Assembly (NCBI RefSeq): GCF_002934005.1
Contig: NZ_PGEM01000038.1
Coordinates: forward strand, 1-62,763
Source of the DNA: Cuspidothrix issatschenkoi CHARLIE-1
Lineage (GTDB): Bacteria > Cyanobacteriota > Cyanobacteriia > Cyanobacteriales > Nostocaceae
Direction: 5' to 3'
Length of the DNA: 62,763 nt
In this document: positions 55,190-62,763 of the stretch, piece after piece
Layout: each line of letters opens with the position of its first letter
How positions within the stretch are numbered: position 1 is the first letter of the stretch
Made by a program: the position numbers and the translations under genes
The notes under the pieces: model-generated
Databases searched by the model: none
What the model was told of the DNA's origin: nothing
Seen by the model: the letters and a program-made list of their open reading frames with translations, nothing else

Positions 55190-55548
55190 ATCGTATTTGC
55201 TTCTATTTGGATGAAGATACTATCAAAACGGCACTGATACAAGCATTGAAAAATGCTGATTTGGATGTTGTCACAGTTGCCGATGTTAAAAGATTGGGTT
55301 ATGCCGATGAAGAACAACTAATTTGGGCAACAGAACAAAAGCGAGTAATTTATAGTTTCAATATCGGTGATTTTTGCAGATTACATCGTGATTTTATGGT
55401 TGAGGATAAAAGTCATACTGGAATAATTTTGGCTTCACAACAACAATACTCGATTGGTCAACAACTACGAGGATTATTGAAACTGGCTGCTGACAAGTCA
55501 GCCCAAGACATGGTTAACGAATTGATATTTCTTAGTGCTTATGTTTAA
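55186..55548 (+). CDS. DUF5615 PIN-like toxin
   Basis: A 120-residue PIN-like RNase of the DUF5615 family. It has acidic residues in FYLDEDT at the start, in YADEEQLIWA, and in the YSFNIGDF segment (usually TxDxDF). In this copy the middle motif has N for the usual D (FNIGDF), but the second acidic residue remains. Start is GTG 55186, overlapping the DUF433 stop by 4 bp. Together they form a VapBC-like toxin-antitoxin unit. Confidence 0.85.
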   Translation: MNRICFYLDEDTIKTALIQALKNADLDVVTVADVKRLGYADEEQLIWATEQKRVIYSFNIGDFCRLHRDFMVEDKSHTGIILASQQQYSIGQQLRGLLKLAADKSAQDMVNELIFLSAYV

Positions 55549-55804
55549 AAACTACTGAAAAAATAAATTCTATCAATTTTGAATGATTAAGATCGCTGCT
55601 AACAGAATTTATATCATTTTTAATCTAACATAGCAAAGACAGAAAAATTGTATCCGCTCAATAAATGGGGGCGGACTACCTATTCGGGAACGATTTTACG
55701 CCATTTGAGGCTTGTCATTAAACGATTTACCCCGGATTATTGAGCGGTTACGAAAAATTATACTCTATGCTCTTAGTTGTAACAGTTATTTATCAATAGG
55801 GTTT

Positions 55805-56482
55805 ATGCAAGGAAACACACCAGAAGAATTAAATGCAGATCAAGAGATTGTCCGTTTAATTGATGAGGTAATATCATCATCCCAAACCGATGACAAGTAT
55901 CGTCAGAAAATGCAGCGACGGAAAGAAGTTCAAGATGAACGAATAGCTAAAGCCATACCAGAAAAAGGGTTAATTATTGTCAATACTGGTCATGGTAAAG
56001 GTAAAACTACGGCCGCCTTGGGAATGGTTTTGCGATCGCTTGGTCATGGATACAAAGTAGCCATAGTTCAATTCATAAAAGGGGCATGGGAACCAGCCGA
56101 AAAACGCGCTTTTAGCTATTGGGAAGACCAACTAGAATTTCATGCTATGGGCGAAGGTTTTACCTGGGAAACCCAAGATCGTGATCGTGATCTTGATAAA
56201 GCCGCTGCTGCTTGGGAAAAATCCCTAGAATTTATTAAAAATCCCGATTTTAAATTAGTTCTATTAGATGAAATTAATATTGCCCTAAAATTAGGTTATT
56301 TAGAGGTTGAAGAAGTATTAACAGGTTTAGCCGAAAAACCACCAGACAAGCACGTAATTCTCACTGGTAGAGGTGCACCACCAGCATTAATTGAAAAAGC
56401 TGATCTAGTCACGGAAATGACATTAGTTAAACATCCTTTCCGAGATCAAGGTGTCAAAGCCCAAGCAGGAATTGAGTATTAA
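55805..56482 (+). CDS. cobO: cob(I)yrinic acid a,c-diamide adenosyltransferase
   Basis: A 225-residue CobO/BtuR-type adenosyltransferase that attaches the adenosyl group from ATP to cobalamin precursors. The P-loop is NTGHGKGKTTAALGMVLRSLGHG; IVQFIKGAW, LVLLDEINIALKLGYL and HVILTGRGAP are family motifs. The N-terminal ~60 residues form the helix typical of CobO. ATG 55805 (MQGNTPEELNAD) is the likely start; the frame is open 31 codons further up but that part is unlike the family. Single gene between two toxin-antitoxin-like modules. Confidence 0.94.
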   Translation: MQGNTPEELNADQEIVRLIDEVISSSQTDDKYRQKMQRRKEVQDERIAKAIPEKGLIIVNTGHGKGKTTAALGMVLRSLGHGYKVAIVQFIKGAWEPAEKRAFSYWEDQLEFHAMGEGFTWETQDRDRDLDKAAAAWEKSLEFIKNPDFKLVLLDEINIALKLGYLEVEEVLTGLAEKPPDKHVILTGRGAPPALIEKADLVTEMTLVKHPFRDQGVKAQAGIEY

Positions 56483-56555
56483 TTTAATTAAAATCTTGTG
56501 GTGCGGGCATCTTGCACGCTAGAATTATGCAAATTCAAGACTCAAAAGCCACTTA

Positions 56556-56906
56556 ATGGACAAAACACCAATTACTCTTTATAGACAAGGAAATGCTAAT
56601 TCCCCCAGAATGGATAATGTTCGCCCTGATAAGGATATTGCTTGCTATGATAAAGACGGACAGGTGTGGGTTATGACCACGTTACCAGATGGAAAATCAC
56701 CAGGAGGAATATCAACATCTGCTCATCCAGGTTATGGTAAAAATTGGTGGAAATTAGAAGCTGGAATGAAAATACCAGATCAAATAGAATTAGTTAATGA
56801 CGATGATGATCATTGGTTGTGGAAACCCATTCAGAATATGCCATTGGATGATTACAAAGCAGCACTAAAAAAGATAGGCGCATACTTTTCTAAAGTTAAT
56901 GAATAA
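56556..56906 (+). CDS. Tse2-like ADP-ribosyltransferase toxin candidate
   Basis: A 116-residue acidic protein. TLYRQGN near the start, MDNVRPDKDIACY, a central PGGISTS, MKIPDQIEL and HWLWKPIQNMPLDDYKAAL follow the pattern of the Tse2 toxin family (TLYR ... GGTS ... IP..L ... HY.I.P...M...Y...L). Tse2 proteins have an ADP-ribosyltransferase-like fold and poison cells. There is no signal peptide. It lies 73 bp after cobO and 31 bp before a small gene that may encode its antitoxin. The family call is by motif memory. Confidence 0.55.
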   Translation: MDKTPITLYRQGNANSPRMDNVRPDKDIACYDKDGQVWVMTTLPDGKSPGGISTSAHPGYGKNWWKLEAGMKIPDQIELVNDDDDHWLWKPIQNMPLDDYKAALKKIGAYFSKVNE

Positions 56907-56937
56907 TAGTTACAATTATCACTGTAAGGAATTAGCT

Positions 56938-57297
56938 ATGAATTTATCTTTCAAAGACATGAAGTTTATGATAGAAGCTGTTGATAATTTGATTGAAAAA
57001 TACCAAACCAGAATCTATCAAATTGAGGACTTAGAGGAATATGAAGATGAAGTTTCTGATCTAGGCAATGACATAATGTTTTTATCATCACTTCGTAAAA
57101 AAATAGATGCTAGTTTAAATGATAGTCTGAATCCGAAAATAGATACTACTGCTTTAACAAAATTTGTCAGTAGCGAGAGAAGAAATGTATTCAAAACCCC
57201 AAAAATACCCACCCCAAAAACCCCAAAATCAACAACAAAGGCATCAACCAATCTCCCCAACGTACATATAAAGTCTGAGTTTGACGAGGATAAATAG
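56938..57297 (+). CDS. putative antitoxin partner, overlapping lnt
   Basis: A 119-residue charged protein. The first ~60 residues look like a helical bundle or coiled coil (MIEAVDNLIEKYQTRIYQIE, then a stretch of Glu/Asp); the last 50 are Lys/Pro/Thr low-complexity. ATG 56938 has AAGGA 8 bp upstream. The final 107 bp run antisense into the 3' end of lnt, so the tail may be an accident of a lost stop codon. Position after a Tse2-like toxin suggests an antitoxin. No family recognised. Confidence 0.55.
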   Translation: MNLSFKDMKFMIEAVDNLIEKYQTRIYQIEDLEEYEDEVSDLGNDIMFLSSLRKKIDASLNDSLNPKIDTTALTKFVSSERRNVFKTPKIPTPKTPKSTTKASTNLPNVHIKSEFDEDK

Positions 57298-58777
57298 TTT
57301 CTGCATGGGTTTGGTAGGTGTTATATTCTGATTTCCAAATAGTTTGTCCATGGGGATCAACGAAAGCGGAATAGCCTGTATTTGTTGCCCTCACAGCCCA
57401 TCTATCGGTTTCAATTGCCCGCATGATATCCTGGGCATGATGTTGATTTGCCATTGCTGGCGTATAATGGGCATCATTGGAAGAACTGAGAATAAATTGC
57501 CCACCCATAGAGGCTTGATAACGGAAGTTTTCCGCAAAAGCAGATTCGTAACAAATACCAATAATAACTTTACCAAAAGGAGTATCAAAAATTTGCTGGG
57601 CTTGACCGGGAACTTGATGGGCTTCTAGTGGTGATAAACGTTGAATAATTGCCCCAAAAATATTTTCAAAAGGAATATATTCTCCTAATGGCACAAGTTT
57701 AGATTTATCGTAACGACTGGTAATTTCTCCATTACCAAGGACAGTAAATAAACTATTTGTATAGCTAGTTCCTCTTTCCCCAAATGCACCTATCCAAGCT
57801 ATGACACCTTTTTCTTTAATAGCATTTAATAAAGGAGTTGGGGATAAATCACGGGCGAAAATGGGTATGGCTGCTTCCGGTGTGAGAACGGCTTTTACAT
57901 TTTGATCAGTTAGTTGTAAATATCCTTCTGTATAACCTGTAATTGCCCGTCGTAATCCTTGGGGGAGAACTTTAATTTTATTAGGAATATTGCCTTGAAT
58001 AATGCCGATTTTTAAAGCTGTATCCTGGCTTTCTAGTAATGGTTGACTATAGAGAATAAAGCCAATAAAATGGGAGGTAATTAATAGTATGATAGCTAGG
58101 ATTAAGTAAGAGTTAACGAACCGCAGAGGCGCGGAGGACGCAGAGGTTTTTGGATGGGGTCTTTGGGTCAGATATTCGGCAATTAAACCATTGAAGGCGA
58201 CTATGACGGCTGTTACCGTATTCGGACCGGAAATTTGTCCTAAATGGAGGATTAGGAGATTATGTGGTGATTGGGTGTAAGCTAGAGAACTCCACCATAA
58301 TGGTCCAGCACTCCAAAGGCTTTCTAAACCGCACCATAGGGTTGTACCTATGAGTATACGCAACCAAGGTTTTCCTCTATTTAGCCGCACCATCAAAGCC
58401 GCCCAAATAGTGACTAAAATTCCTCCCCATAGGCTAATAAATGCCCAACAAAATAGGGTAATAGCTAGACTTGGCAACCAGGGAACTCCTAACCAGTCCA
58501 TCGGATGAATGCCTGTGATCCAGGATAGGGCAAGGCCATGATAACCGATACCCCAAATCAGGGCAGAGGGTAGGAGGCGAGGGACAGGATGATCTATTTT
58601 AGATGTATATTTAATAACTGTGATCCATAGAGGGGCAAGGGCAACCCAGGCTAAAAACCATGCACCAATGGGGGCAACGGTTGCCCCCATAAATATTCCA
58701 CTGGCAAATATTAGTGTATAATGGATGATAGGATTTAAGTTTTTTTGGTGTTTAATTGCTGTTATACATTTAGACAT
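57191..58777 (-). CDS. lnt: apolipoprotein N-acyltransferase
   Basis: A 528-residue inner-membrane enzyme adding the third acyl chain to lipoproteins. Several N-terminal membrane helices are followed by the nitrilase-like domain with catalytic Glu (LTPEAAIPIF), Lys (YDKSKLVPLGEYIPFE) and Cys (IGICYESAFAE), and a C-terminal helix. Between helices, residues about 205-222 (PHPKTSASSAPLRFVNS) are encoded by a copy of the intergenic repeat AACGAACCGCAGAGGCGCGG (58116-58135), an in-frame insertion. Its 3' end overlaps the convergent small gene. Confidence 0.93.
   Translation of the reverse strand: MSKCITAIKHQKNLNPIIHYTLIFASGIFMGATVAPIGAWFLAWVALAPLWITVIKYTSKIDHPVPRLLPSALIWGIGYHGLALSWITGIHPMDWLGVPWLPSLAITLFCWAFISLWGGILVTIWAALMVRLNRGKPWLRILIGTTLWCGLESLWSAGPLWWSSLAYTQSPHNLLILHLGQISGPNTVTAVIVAFNGLIAEYLTQRPHPKTSASSAPLRFVNSYLILAIILLITSHFIGFILYSQPLLESQDTALKIGIIQGNIPNKIKVLPQGLRRAITGYTEGYLQLTDQNVKAVLTPEAAIPIFARDLSPTPLLNAIKEKGVIAWIGAFGERGTSYTNSLFTVLGNGEITSRYDKSKLVPLGEYIPFENIFGAIIQRLSPLEAHQVPGQAQQIFDTPFGKVIIGICYESAFAENFRYQASMGGQFILSSSNDAHYTPAMANQHHAQDIMRAIETDRWAVRATNTGYSAFVDPHGQTIWKSEYNTYQTHAETIYPRQTQTLYVRWGDWLMPLLLILGFLGWVFLGF
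58116..58148. repeat. dispersed intergenic repeat inside lnt
   Basis: AACGAACCGCAGAGGCGCGG followed by AGGACGCAGAGG is the same family as intergenic copies near 25136, 53317 and (inverted) 26672. Here it lies within the lnt reading frame without breaking it. Confidence 0.75.
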
Positions 58778-58817
58778 TTCGTAAAAATTAAATATGCTTT
58801 TTCATAACTGAGTTTAG

Positions 58818-58846
58818 ATCCCCGACTTCTTAGAGAAGTCGGGGAT
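58818..58846. terminator. 13-bp hairpin between gyrA and lnt
   Basis: ATCCCCGACTTCT-TAG-AGAAGTCGGGGAT lies just downstream of gyrA and upstream of lnt on the minus strand. It shares its arms with the palindrome at 1927-1992. T's follow on the plus side (TTTTGTTT) rather than the minus side, so it may act as an RNA-stabilising or weak terminator for gyrA. Confidence 0.7.
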
Positions 58847-58865
58847 TTTGTTTCTTGTTAATTGT

Positions 58866-61481
58866 CTATTCTGCTTCTTCTAGTTCGCCATTATCATCAC
58901 TGTCGGGGGGAACAATTGCCACTCCGGTAATAGCATCATCTTCATCTAGACGTTGCACTCTCACGCCGGTGGCTGATCTGGACTGGATGGAAATGGCATT
59001 CACAGCTTGCCGAATAATGATACCACGATTGGTGGCCATCATGATTTCTTCGTCGCTGTTGACAATTCGCAGAGTGGCTAATTTGTCTTTGGTTTTGCGG
59101 TTTTTGAATTTGGTGGCCATTAAACCTTGACCAGCGCGGTTTTGGAGTCGGAATTGGGAAACGGGAACACGCTTACCATAACCGCCCATGGTAATGACTA
59201 ATACCCAGGGTCCAGTGCTGTTGGTGTTAGCAGCTTCTGTGGGTTCTTCTGTATTTTCGATGTCTGCGGTTTCTAGGGTTTCTTCAATTTCTGCGGTTTC
59301 TTCGATGTCCCCTTCTGTACCTGTGTCTAAGGTGTCGAGAATGGCTGCCGGGAGGATATCCATACCGATGAGTTCATCTTTATCCTTGAGTTTCATGGAT
59401 TTTACGCCACGGGTAGCCCTACCGAGGGGACGCAGTTGTTCATGGGTACAACGGAAGTGAATGGCCATCCCTTGACGTGAACCGATGATGATGCTGTCTT
59501 CTACTCTAGCCCTTCTGACCCAGCGTAGTTGATCGCCTTCTTCTAGGGAGATGGCAATTAAACCGTTGGCGCGGATATTGCTAAATGCTTCTAGGACGGT
59601 TTTTTTAATGTTACCGCCTTTGGTAAGCATCACTAGATATTCTTCGCTGCTAAATTCGTCTACGGGGACAATGGAGGTAATTTTTTCTTCTTTGGGAATG
59701 GGCAACATTTGCACTATGGGTGTGCCGCGACTAGTGCGAGAACCGACAGGAATTTGATAGGCTTTGAGTGAGTAGACGACTCCGCGATCGCTAAAGAAGA
59801 GAATACTATCATGGTCACAGCAGGTTAAAAAATGCTCGATGGTATCATCATCTTTAACTTTCGCCCCCGCTTTGCCTCTGGTAGCACGGCTTTGGGCTTC
59901 AAAGGTGTTGACGGGCATCCGTTTGATGTAACCTTGTTCAGTGAGGAGGATAATTGCTTTTTCATTGGCAATTAGGTCAATATCATCTATATCTCCTTCC
60001 CCATGGGTAATTACTGTCCGTCGGGGTGTAGCAAAGCTAGTTTTAATCTGGGCTATTTCGTTTTCAATGATTTCTAGCACCCGTTCCCGTCTGGCGAGAA
60101 TATCCATTAAGTCAGCAATTTTAACTTGCAATTCTTCGTGTTCCAGGCGAATTTTATCAGCTTCTAAGGCTGTTAACCGCCGCAGTTGCATTTGCAAAAT
60201 TGCGTCTGCTTGCACTTCTGACAGTCCGTAAGTGGTAATTAACTCACCTTTGGCTGTGGGTGCGTCCGGTGCATGACGAATTAAAACAATAATTGCATCT
60301 AATTGGGACAGGGCAATTAATAAACCTTGCAGGAGGTGATCTCGTTCTTCTGCTTTGCGAAGTTCGTAGCGGGTACGGCGTTCAATGCAAAGAATACGGA
60401 AGTCGAGGAAAACGCTGAGGAATTGTTTGATGGCGAGGGTGTGGGGTTCACCGTTGACTAATGCCAACATATTCGCCCCGAAGTTGGACTGGAGGGGGGT
60501 TTGTTTATAAAGATTGTTTAAAACGACACGGGGATAGGCATCCCGTTTTAATTCTATGACAATTCGCATCCCGTCCCGATCGCTCTCGTCCCGGATATCT
60601 GCAATCCCCTCTATTTTCTTATCATTCACCAACTCGGCAATTTTTTCAATTAATGCCGCTTTGTTGGTTTGGTAGGGTAATTCGGTAATGATAATTGCTT
60701 CCCGATCTGGGCGGTTGCGTTGTTCAATGGTTTCAATATTGGCTACACCACGCATGGTAATTGAACCGCGCCCTGTGGTGTAAGCTTCTTTAATGCCACT
60801 GACTCCCAAAATCTGCGCCCCGGTGGGAAAGTCGGGTCCGTGAATATACTGCATTAACTGAAGATCAGTTATTTCAGGATTATGAATTAGTGCGACTAAC
60901 CCATCAATTAATTCTCCCAAGTTGTGGGGAGGAATATTGGTGGCCATTCCCACAGCAATTCCTGAAGAACCATTTAGCAATAGTTGGGGAATGCGGGAAG
61001 GTAAAACCGTGGGTTCTTGTTGCGAACCGTCGAAGTTATCCGCAAAGTCTACAGTTTCAGCTTCAATATCTTGGAGGAGGGCAAGACTAGTTAAAGCGTG
61101 CAAACGACATTCTGTGTACCGCATTGCTGCCGGCGGATCATTATCTACCGAACCAAAGTTCCCATGTCCACTGATGAGAGGCGATCGCATGGAAAAATCC
61201 TGCGCCATCCGCACCAGGGCATCATACACCGCCGTGTCACCGTGGGGGTGATATTTACCCAATACTTCCCCCACCACACGGGCGCATTTTCTAAAGGGGC
61301 GATCATGTAGTAAACCCAGTTCGTGCATGGCATACAGAATGCGACGATGCACAGGTTTGAGTCCATCCCTAGCATCTGGCAGCGCCCGACCTACAATAAC
61401 GCTCATAGCGTATTCTAGATAAGATCGCGACATTTCACCTCGCAAATCCGTCGGGATAATCCTCTCCTGTGAGGTTGTCAT
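58866..61481 (-). CDS. gyrA: DNA gyrase subunit A
   Basis: An 871-residue GyrA. The N-terminal breakage-reunion domain is intact: [52 protein letters not shown], with the catalytic Tyr in [10 protein letters not shown]. The six-bladed C-terminal domain follows, with the GyrA-box position reading QSRATRG rather than the E. coli QRRGGKG. Near residues 735-775 there is an acidic Glu/Thr-rich insertion. ATG 61481 ([12 protein letters not shown]) is chosen; an ATG three codons upstream is also open. It introduces negative supercoils together with GyrB, not present here. Confidence 0.95.
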   Translation of the reverse strand: MTTSQERIIPTDLRGEMSRSYLEYAMSVIVGRALPDARDGLKPVHRRILYAMHELGLLHDRPFRKCARVVGEVLGKYHPHGDTAVYDALVRMAQDFSMRSPLISGHGNFGSVDNDPPAAMRYTECRLHALTSLALLQDIEAETVDFADNFDGSQQEPTVLPSRIPQLLLNGSSGIAVGMATNIPPHNLGELIDGLVALIHNPEITDLQLMQYIHGPDFPTGAQILGVSGIKEAYTTGRGSITMRGVANIETIEQRNRPDREAIIITELPYQTNKAALIEKIAELVNDKKIEGIADIRDESDRDGMRIVIELKRDAYPRVVLNNLYKQTPLQSNFGANMLALVNGEPHTLAIKQFLSVFLDFRILCIERRTRYELRKAEERDHLLQGLLIALSQLDAIIVLIRHAPDAPTAKGELITTYGLSEVQADAILQMQLRRLTALEADKIRLEHEELQVKIADLMDILARRERVLEIIENEIAQIKTSFATPRRTVITHGEGDIDDIDLIANEKAIILLTEQGYIKRMPVNTFEAQSRATRGKAGAKVKDDDTIEHFLTCCDHDSILFFSDRGVVYSLKAYQIPVGSRTSRGTPIVQMLPIPKEEKITSIVPVDEFSSEEYLVMLTKGGNIKKTVLEAFSNIRANGLIAISLEEGDQLRWVRRARVEDSIIIGSRQGMAIHFRCTHEQLRPLGRATRGVKSMKLKDKDELIGMDILPAAILDTLDTGTEGDIEETAEIEETLETADIENTEEPTEAANTNSTGPWVLVITMGGYGKRVPVSQFRLQNRAGQGLMATKFKNRKTKDKLATLRIVNSDEEIMMATNRGIIIRQAVNAISIQSRSATGVRVQRLDEDDAITGVAIVPPDSDDNGELEEAE

Positions 61482-61827
61482 AAACTCCAAAACTCCAAAA
61501 AAATCTAGATTTTAGCCTTCAACTTGACAAAAGACAAAATTATGTCAAATTAACTTTGAATAGTTGTCATATTTTTGCTATAATTCTAACATATTGTAAC
61601 GCCATTAGCACAAATACTATTCAATCTGGGTAAATACTAAATTTACAACTTATATAAAAAGGCTAGATTCTTGAAAACAATCTACAAATATGATTGACTA
61701 ATTGCGTCTAAAAACAATTATGGAATTTGAATTTGATCCCAATCAAAGCATCAGTAATAAAACTAAACATAACATTGATTTTATCCACTCATTCATATCC
61801 AAATCCATATCCCCGACTTCTTGTAAG

Positions 61828-61890
61828 TAGGGTGCGTCAGATATGAAAAATTTTGTTATTTACATAATTTATGCTGTCTGACGCACCCTA
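61828..61890. repeat. 63-bp MITE-like element
   Basis: TAGGGTGCGTCAGA (61828-61841) is exactly inverted at 61877-61890 (TCTGACGCACCCTA). Such GGTGCGTCAGA-ended elements are common cyanobacterial repeats. A lone CCCCGACTTCTTG arm of the 1927/58818 repeat family lies beside it at about 61810. Confidence 0.85.
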
Positions 61891-61993
61891 AAAATAATAG
61901 GGTTTTGATGCCCTCTAACCCCCAATTCTGAGGGAATAAGAATTTCAAAGTCCTCTAAGTTTAGGGGATTTAGGAGGCTAAATAATCACAAAA

Positions 61994-62092
61994 CGAAGAC
62001 AGAAAGGAAGACAAGAAGCTAAATTAAGAATGATTCCCGATTTAATATCATTCGGTTTAACTCCTGAACAAATTGGATTTGTTTTCAATTAG
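61994..62092 (+). pseudogene. Rpn/DUF4351-type nuclease C-terminal fragment
   Basis: Thirty-two codons end the frame RQKGRQEAKLRMIPDL then ISFGLTPEQIGFVFN and stop. This resembles the C-terminus of cyanobacterial Rpn-family (PD-(D/E)XK) transposase-like nucleases (LIPxLLxxGLTxEQIA). The body of the gene is absent. A lone MITE terminus (CTTGCGTAAGTCCT, 62142-62155) follows at about 50 bp. Confidence 0.6.
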
Positions 62093-62187
62093 GGAATCAA
62101 AATCATTAGACTCTGTTCACCAAATCAGGGTTGCAGTTACATCTTGCGTAAGTCCTACAAATTAGAACCTAAAATCAAAATGTCATC

Positions 62188-62382
62188 TCAAGCAGGAGGA
62201 TAACCAGCAGCAATTAAAGCTTCTTTAATAGCACTTTCTGTTAGTTGAGTTTCTACATTCACCAACTTAGTTTGAGGATCAGCATCCACAATAGCATTAG
62301 CATCAATAGACTTAACTGCATTAGTAATATTATTAGCACAAGCAGAACAAGCCATTCCCGGAACAGTGAGTTTAATGTTCAT
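62188..62382 (-). CDS. heavy-metal-associated domain protein (CopZ/Atx1-like)
   Basis: A 64-residue single HMA domain. The metal-binding motif MACSAC (MxCxxC) is at residues 10-15 within LTVPGMACSACANNITNAV, with the beta-alpha-beta-beta-alpha-beta pattern ending AALIAAGYPPA-like. It is probably a cytosolic Cu(I) (or other soft metal) chaperone serving P-type ATPases. Single gene; downstream 62383-62763 shows only a short heptamer repeat (62527-62546). Confidence 0.92.
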   Translation of the reverse strand: MNIKLTVPGMACSACANNITNAVKSIDANAIVDADPQTKLVNVETQLTESAIKEALIAAGYPPA

Positions 62383-62763
62383 AAATCAAAAAATGAATCA
62401 GAAATTAAAGGAATAAAAATATTCCTCTTAATTAACTACTTTATCCGCAATAAAAGAGTAAGTAGGTGAACCGAAAAATTTAAAGGTATGTGAAGAAAAA
62501 TAAAATCGCCCAAAACTCTCTTCGGTGTTCCCTGTTCCCTGTTCCCTTGCCCCAACGACAATTTTTAACGCTAACCTACTTATATCCTACATTTTCTTAA
62601 TTGAAATGCTTATTACTCGATAAAGGTAACGAATTTGAATTAAGGCAAATATTCGCCCCAGTCGAAGCCTAGCCTATGAAGGTTTAGTAACGATTGATGC
62701 GATAGGATGTCAAAAAATACAGATATTAATATATAGAACTGCACAAAATAAATCCACTATCGA

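Overview
The window looks like chromosomal DNA of a filamentous, heterocyst-type cyanobacterium (Nostocales, Anabaena/Dolichospermum/Nostoc group). The evidence is a low-GC sequence dotted with HIP1 octamers (GCGATCGC), heptameric short tandem repeats, XisH/XisI proteins, cytochrome c6, DUF3493, GuaB3, a BgtB-type binding-protein/permease fusion, and cyanobacterial forms of InfB, NusA and GyrA.

Layout. 1-3.5 kb: an xisH-xisI pair, an aberrant tRNA-like gene, a HEPN-domain protein and an aldehyde dehydrogenase. 3580-15135: a complete type V-K CRISPR-associated transposon (CAST). It has tnsB-tnsC-tniQ at one end and cvkR, cas12k, tracrRNA, a two-repeat CRISPR array and a delocalized homing crRNA at the other. 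Between them lies a three-gene cargo operon (HNH-SF2 helicase, unknown 233 aa protein, AlbA_2/ATPase) that looks like an undescribed defence module. The homing crRNA matches the tRNA-Thr(CGU) next to the element, with a GTA PAM and 52 bp from PAM to transposon end. 15.2-25.6 kb: DUF3493, an SLH/DUF1565 protein, and the rimP-nusA-ylxR-infB operon preceded by a leader terminator; then decayed genes. 25.6-39.3 kb: housekeeping genes (MDR oxidoreductase, mtnP, dacB, LOG family, trxA, guaB3, ydcF-like, wecB, carotenoid oxygenase).

39.5-47.2 kb appears to be a small specialised-metabolism locus. On the plus strand are a BgtB/BgtA-like basic amino-acid ABC transporter, a methyltransferase and a secreted NTF2-like protein. 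On the minus strand are a BesD-type Fe(II)/2-oxoglutarate amino-acid radical halogenase, a BesC-like heme-oxygenase-like diiron enzyme, a second NTF2-like protein and a ureohydrolase. The halogenase has the HxG iron site, and every substrate-binding residue I recall for BesD is present at a constant offset of +7. The halogenase/diiron pair suggests production of a chlorinated, then cleaved, basic amino acid.

47.7-62.4 kb: petJ, an EcfT/CbiQ permease, der, a UvrD-like helicase, a deoxyhypusine-synthase-like enzyme, a DUF433/DUF5615 toxin-antitoxin pair, cobO, a Tse2-like toxin with a partner gene running into lnt, lnt, gyrA and a CopZ-like metallochaperone. MITE-like inverted repeats, palindromes and gene remnants fill the intergenic spaces.

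All functions come from reading the sequence and recalled family knowledge; no database search was run.
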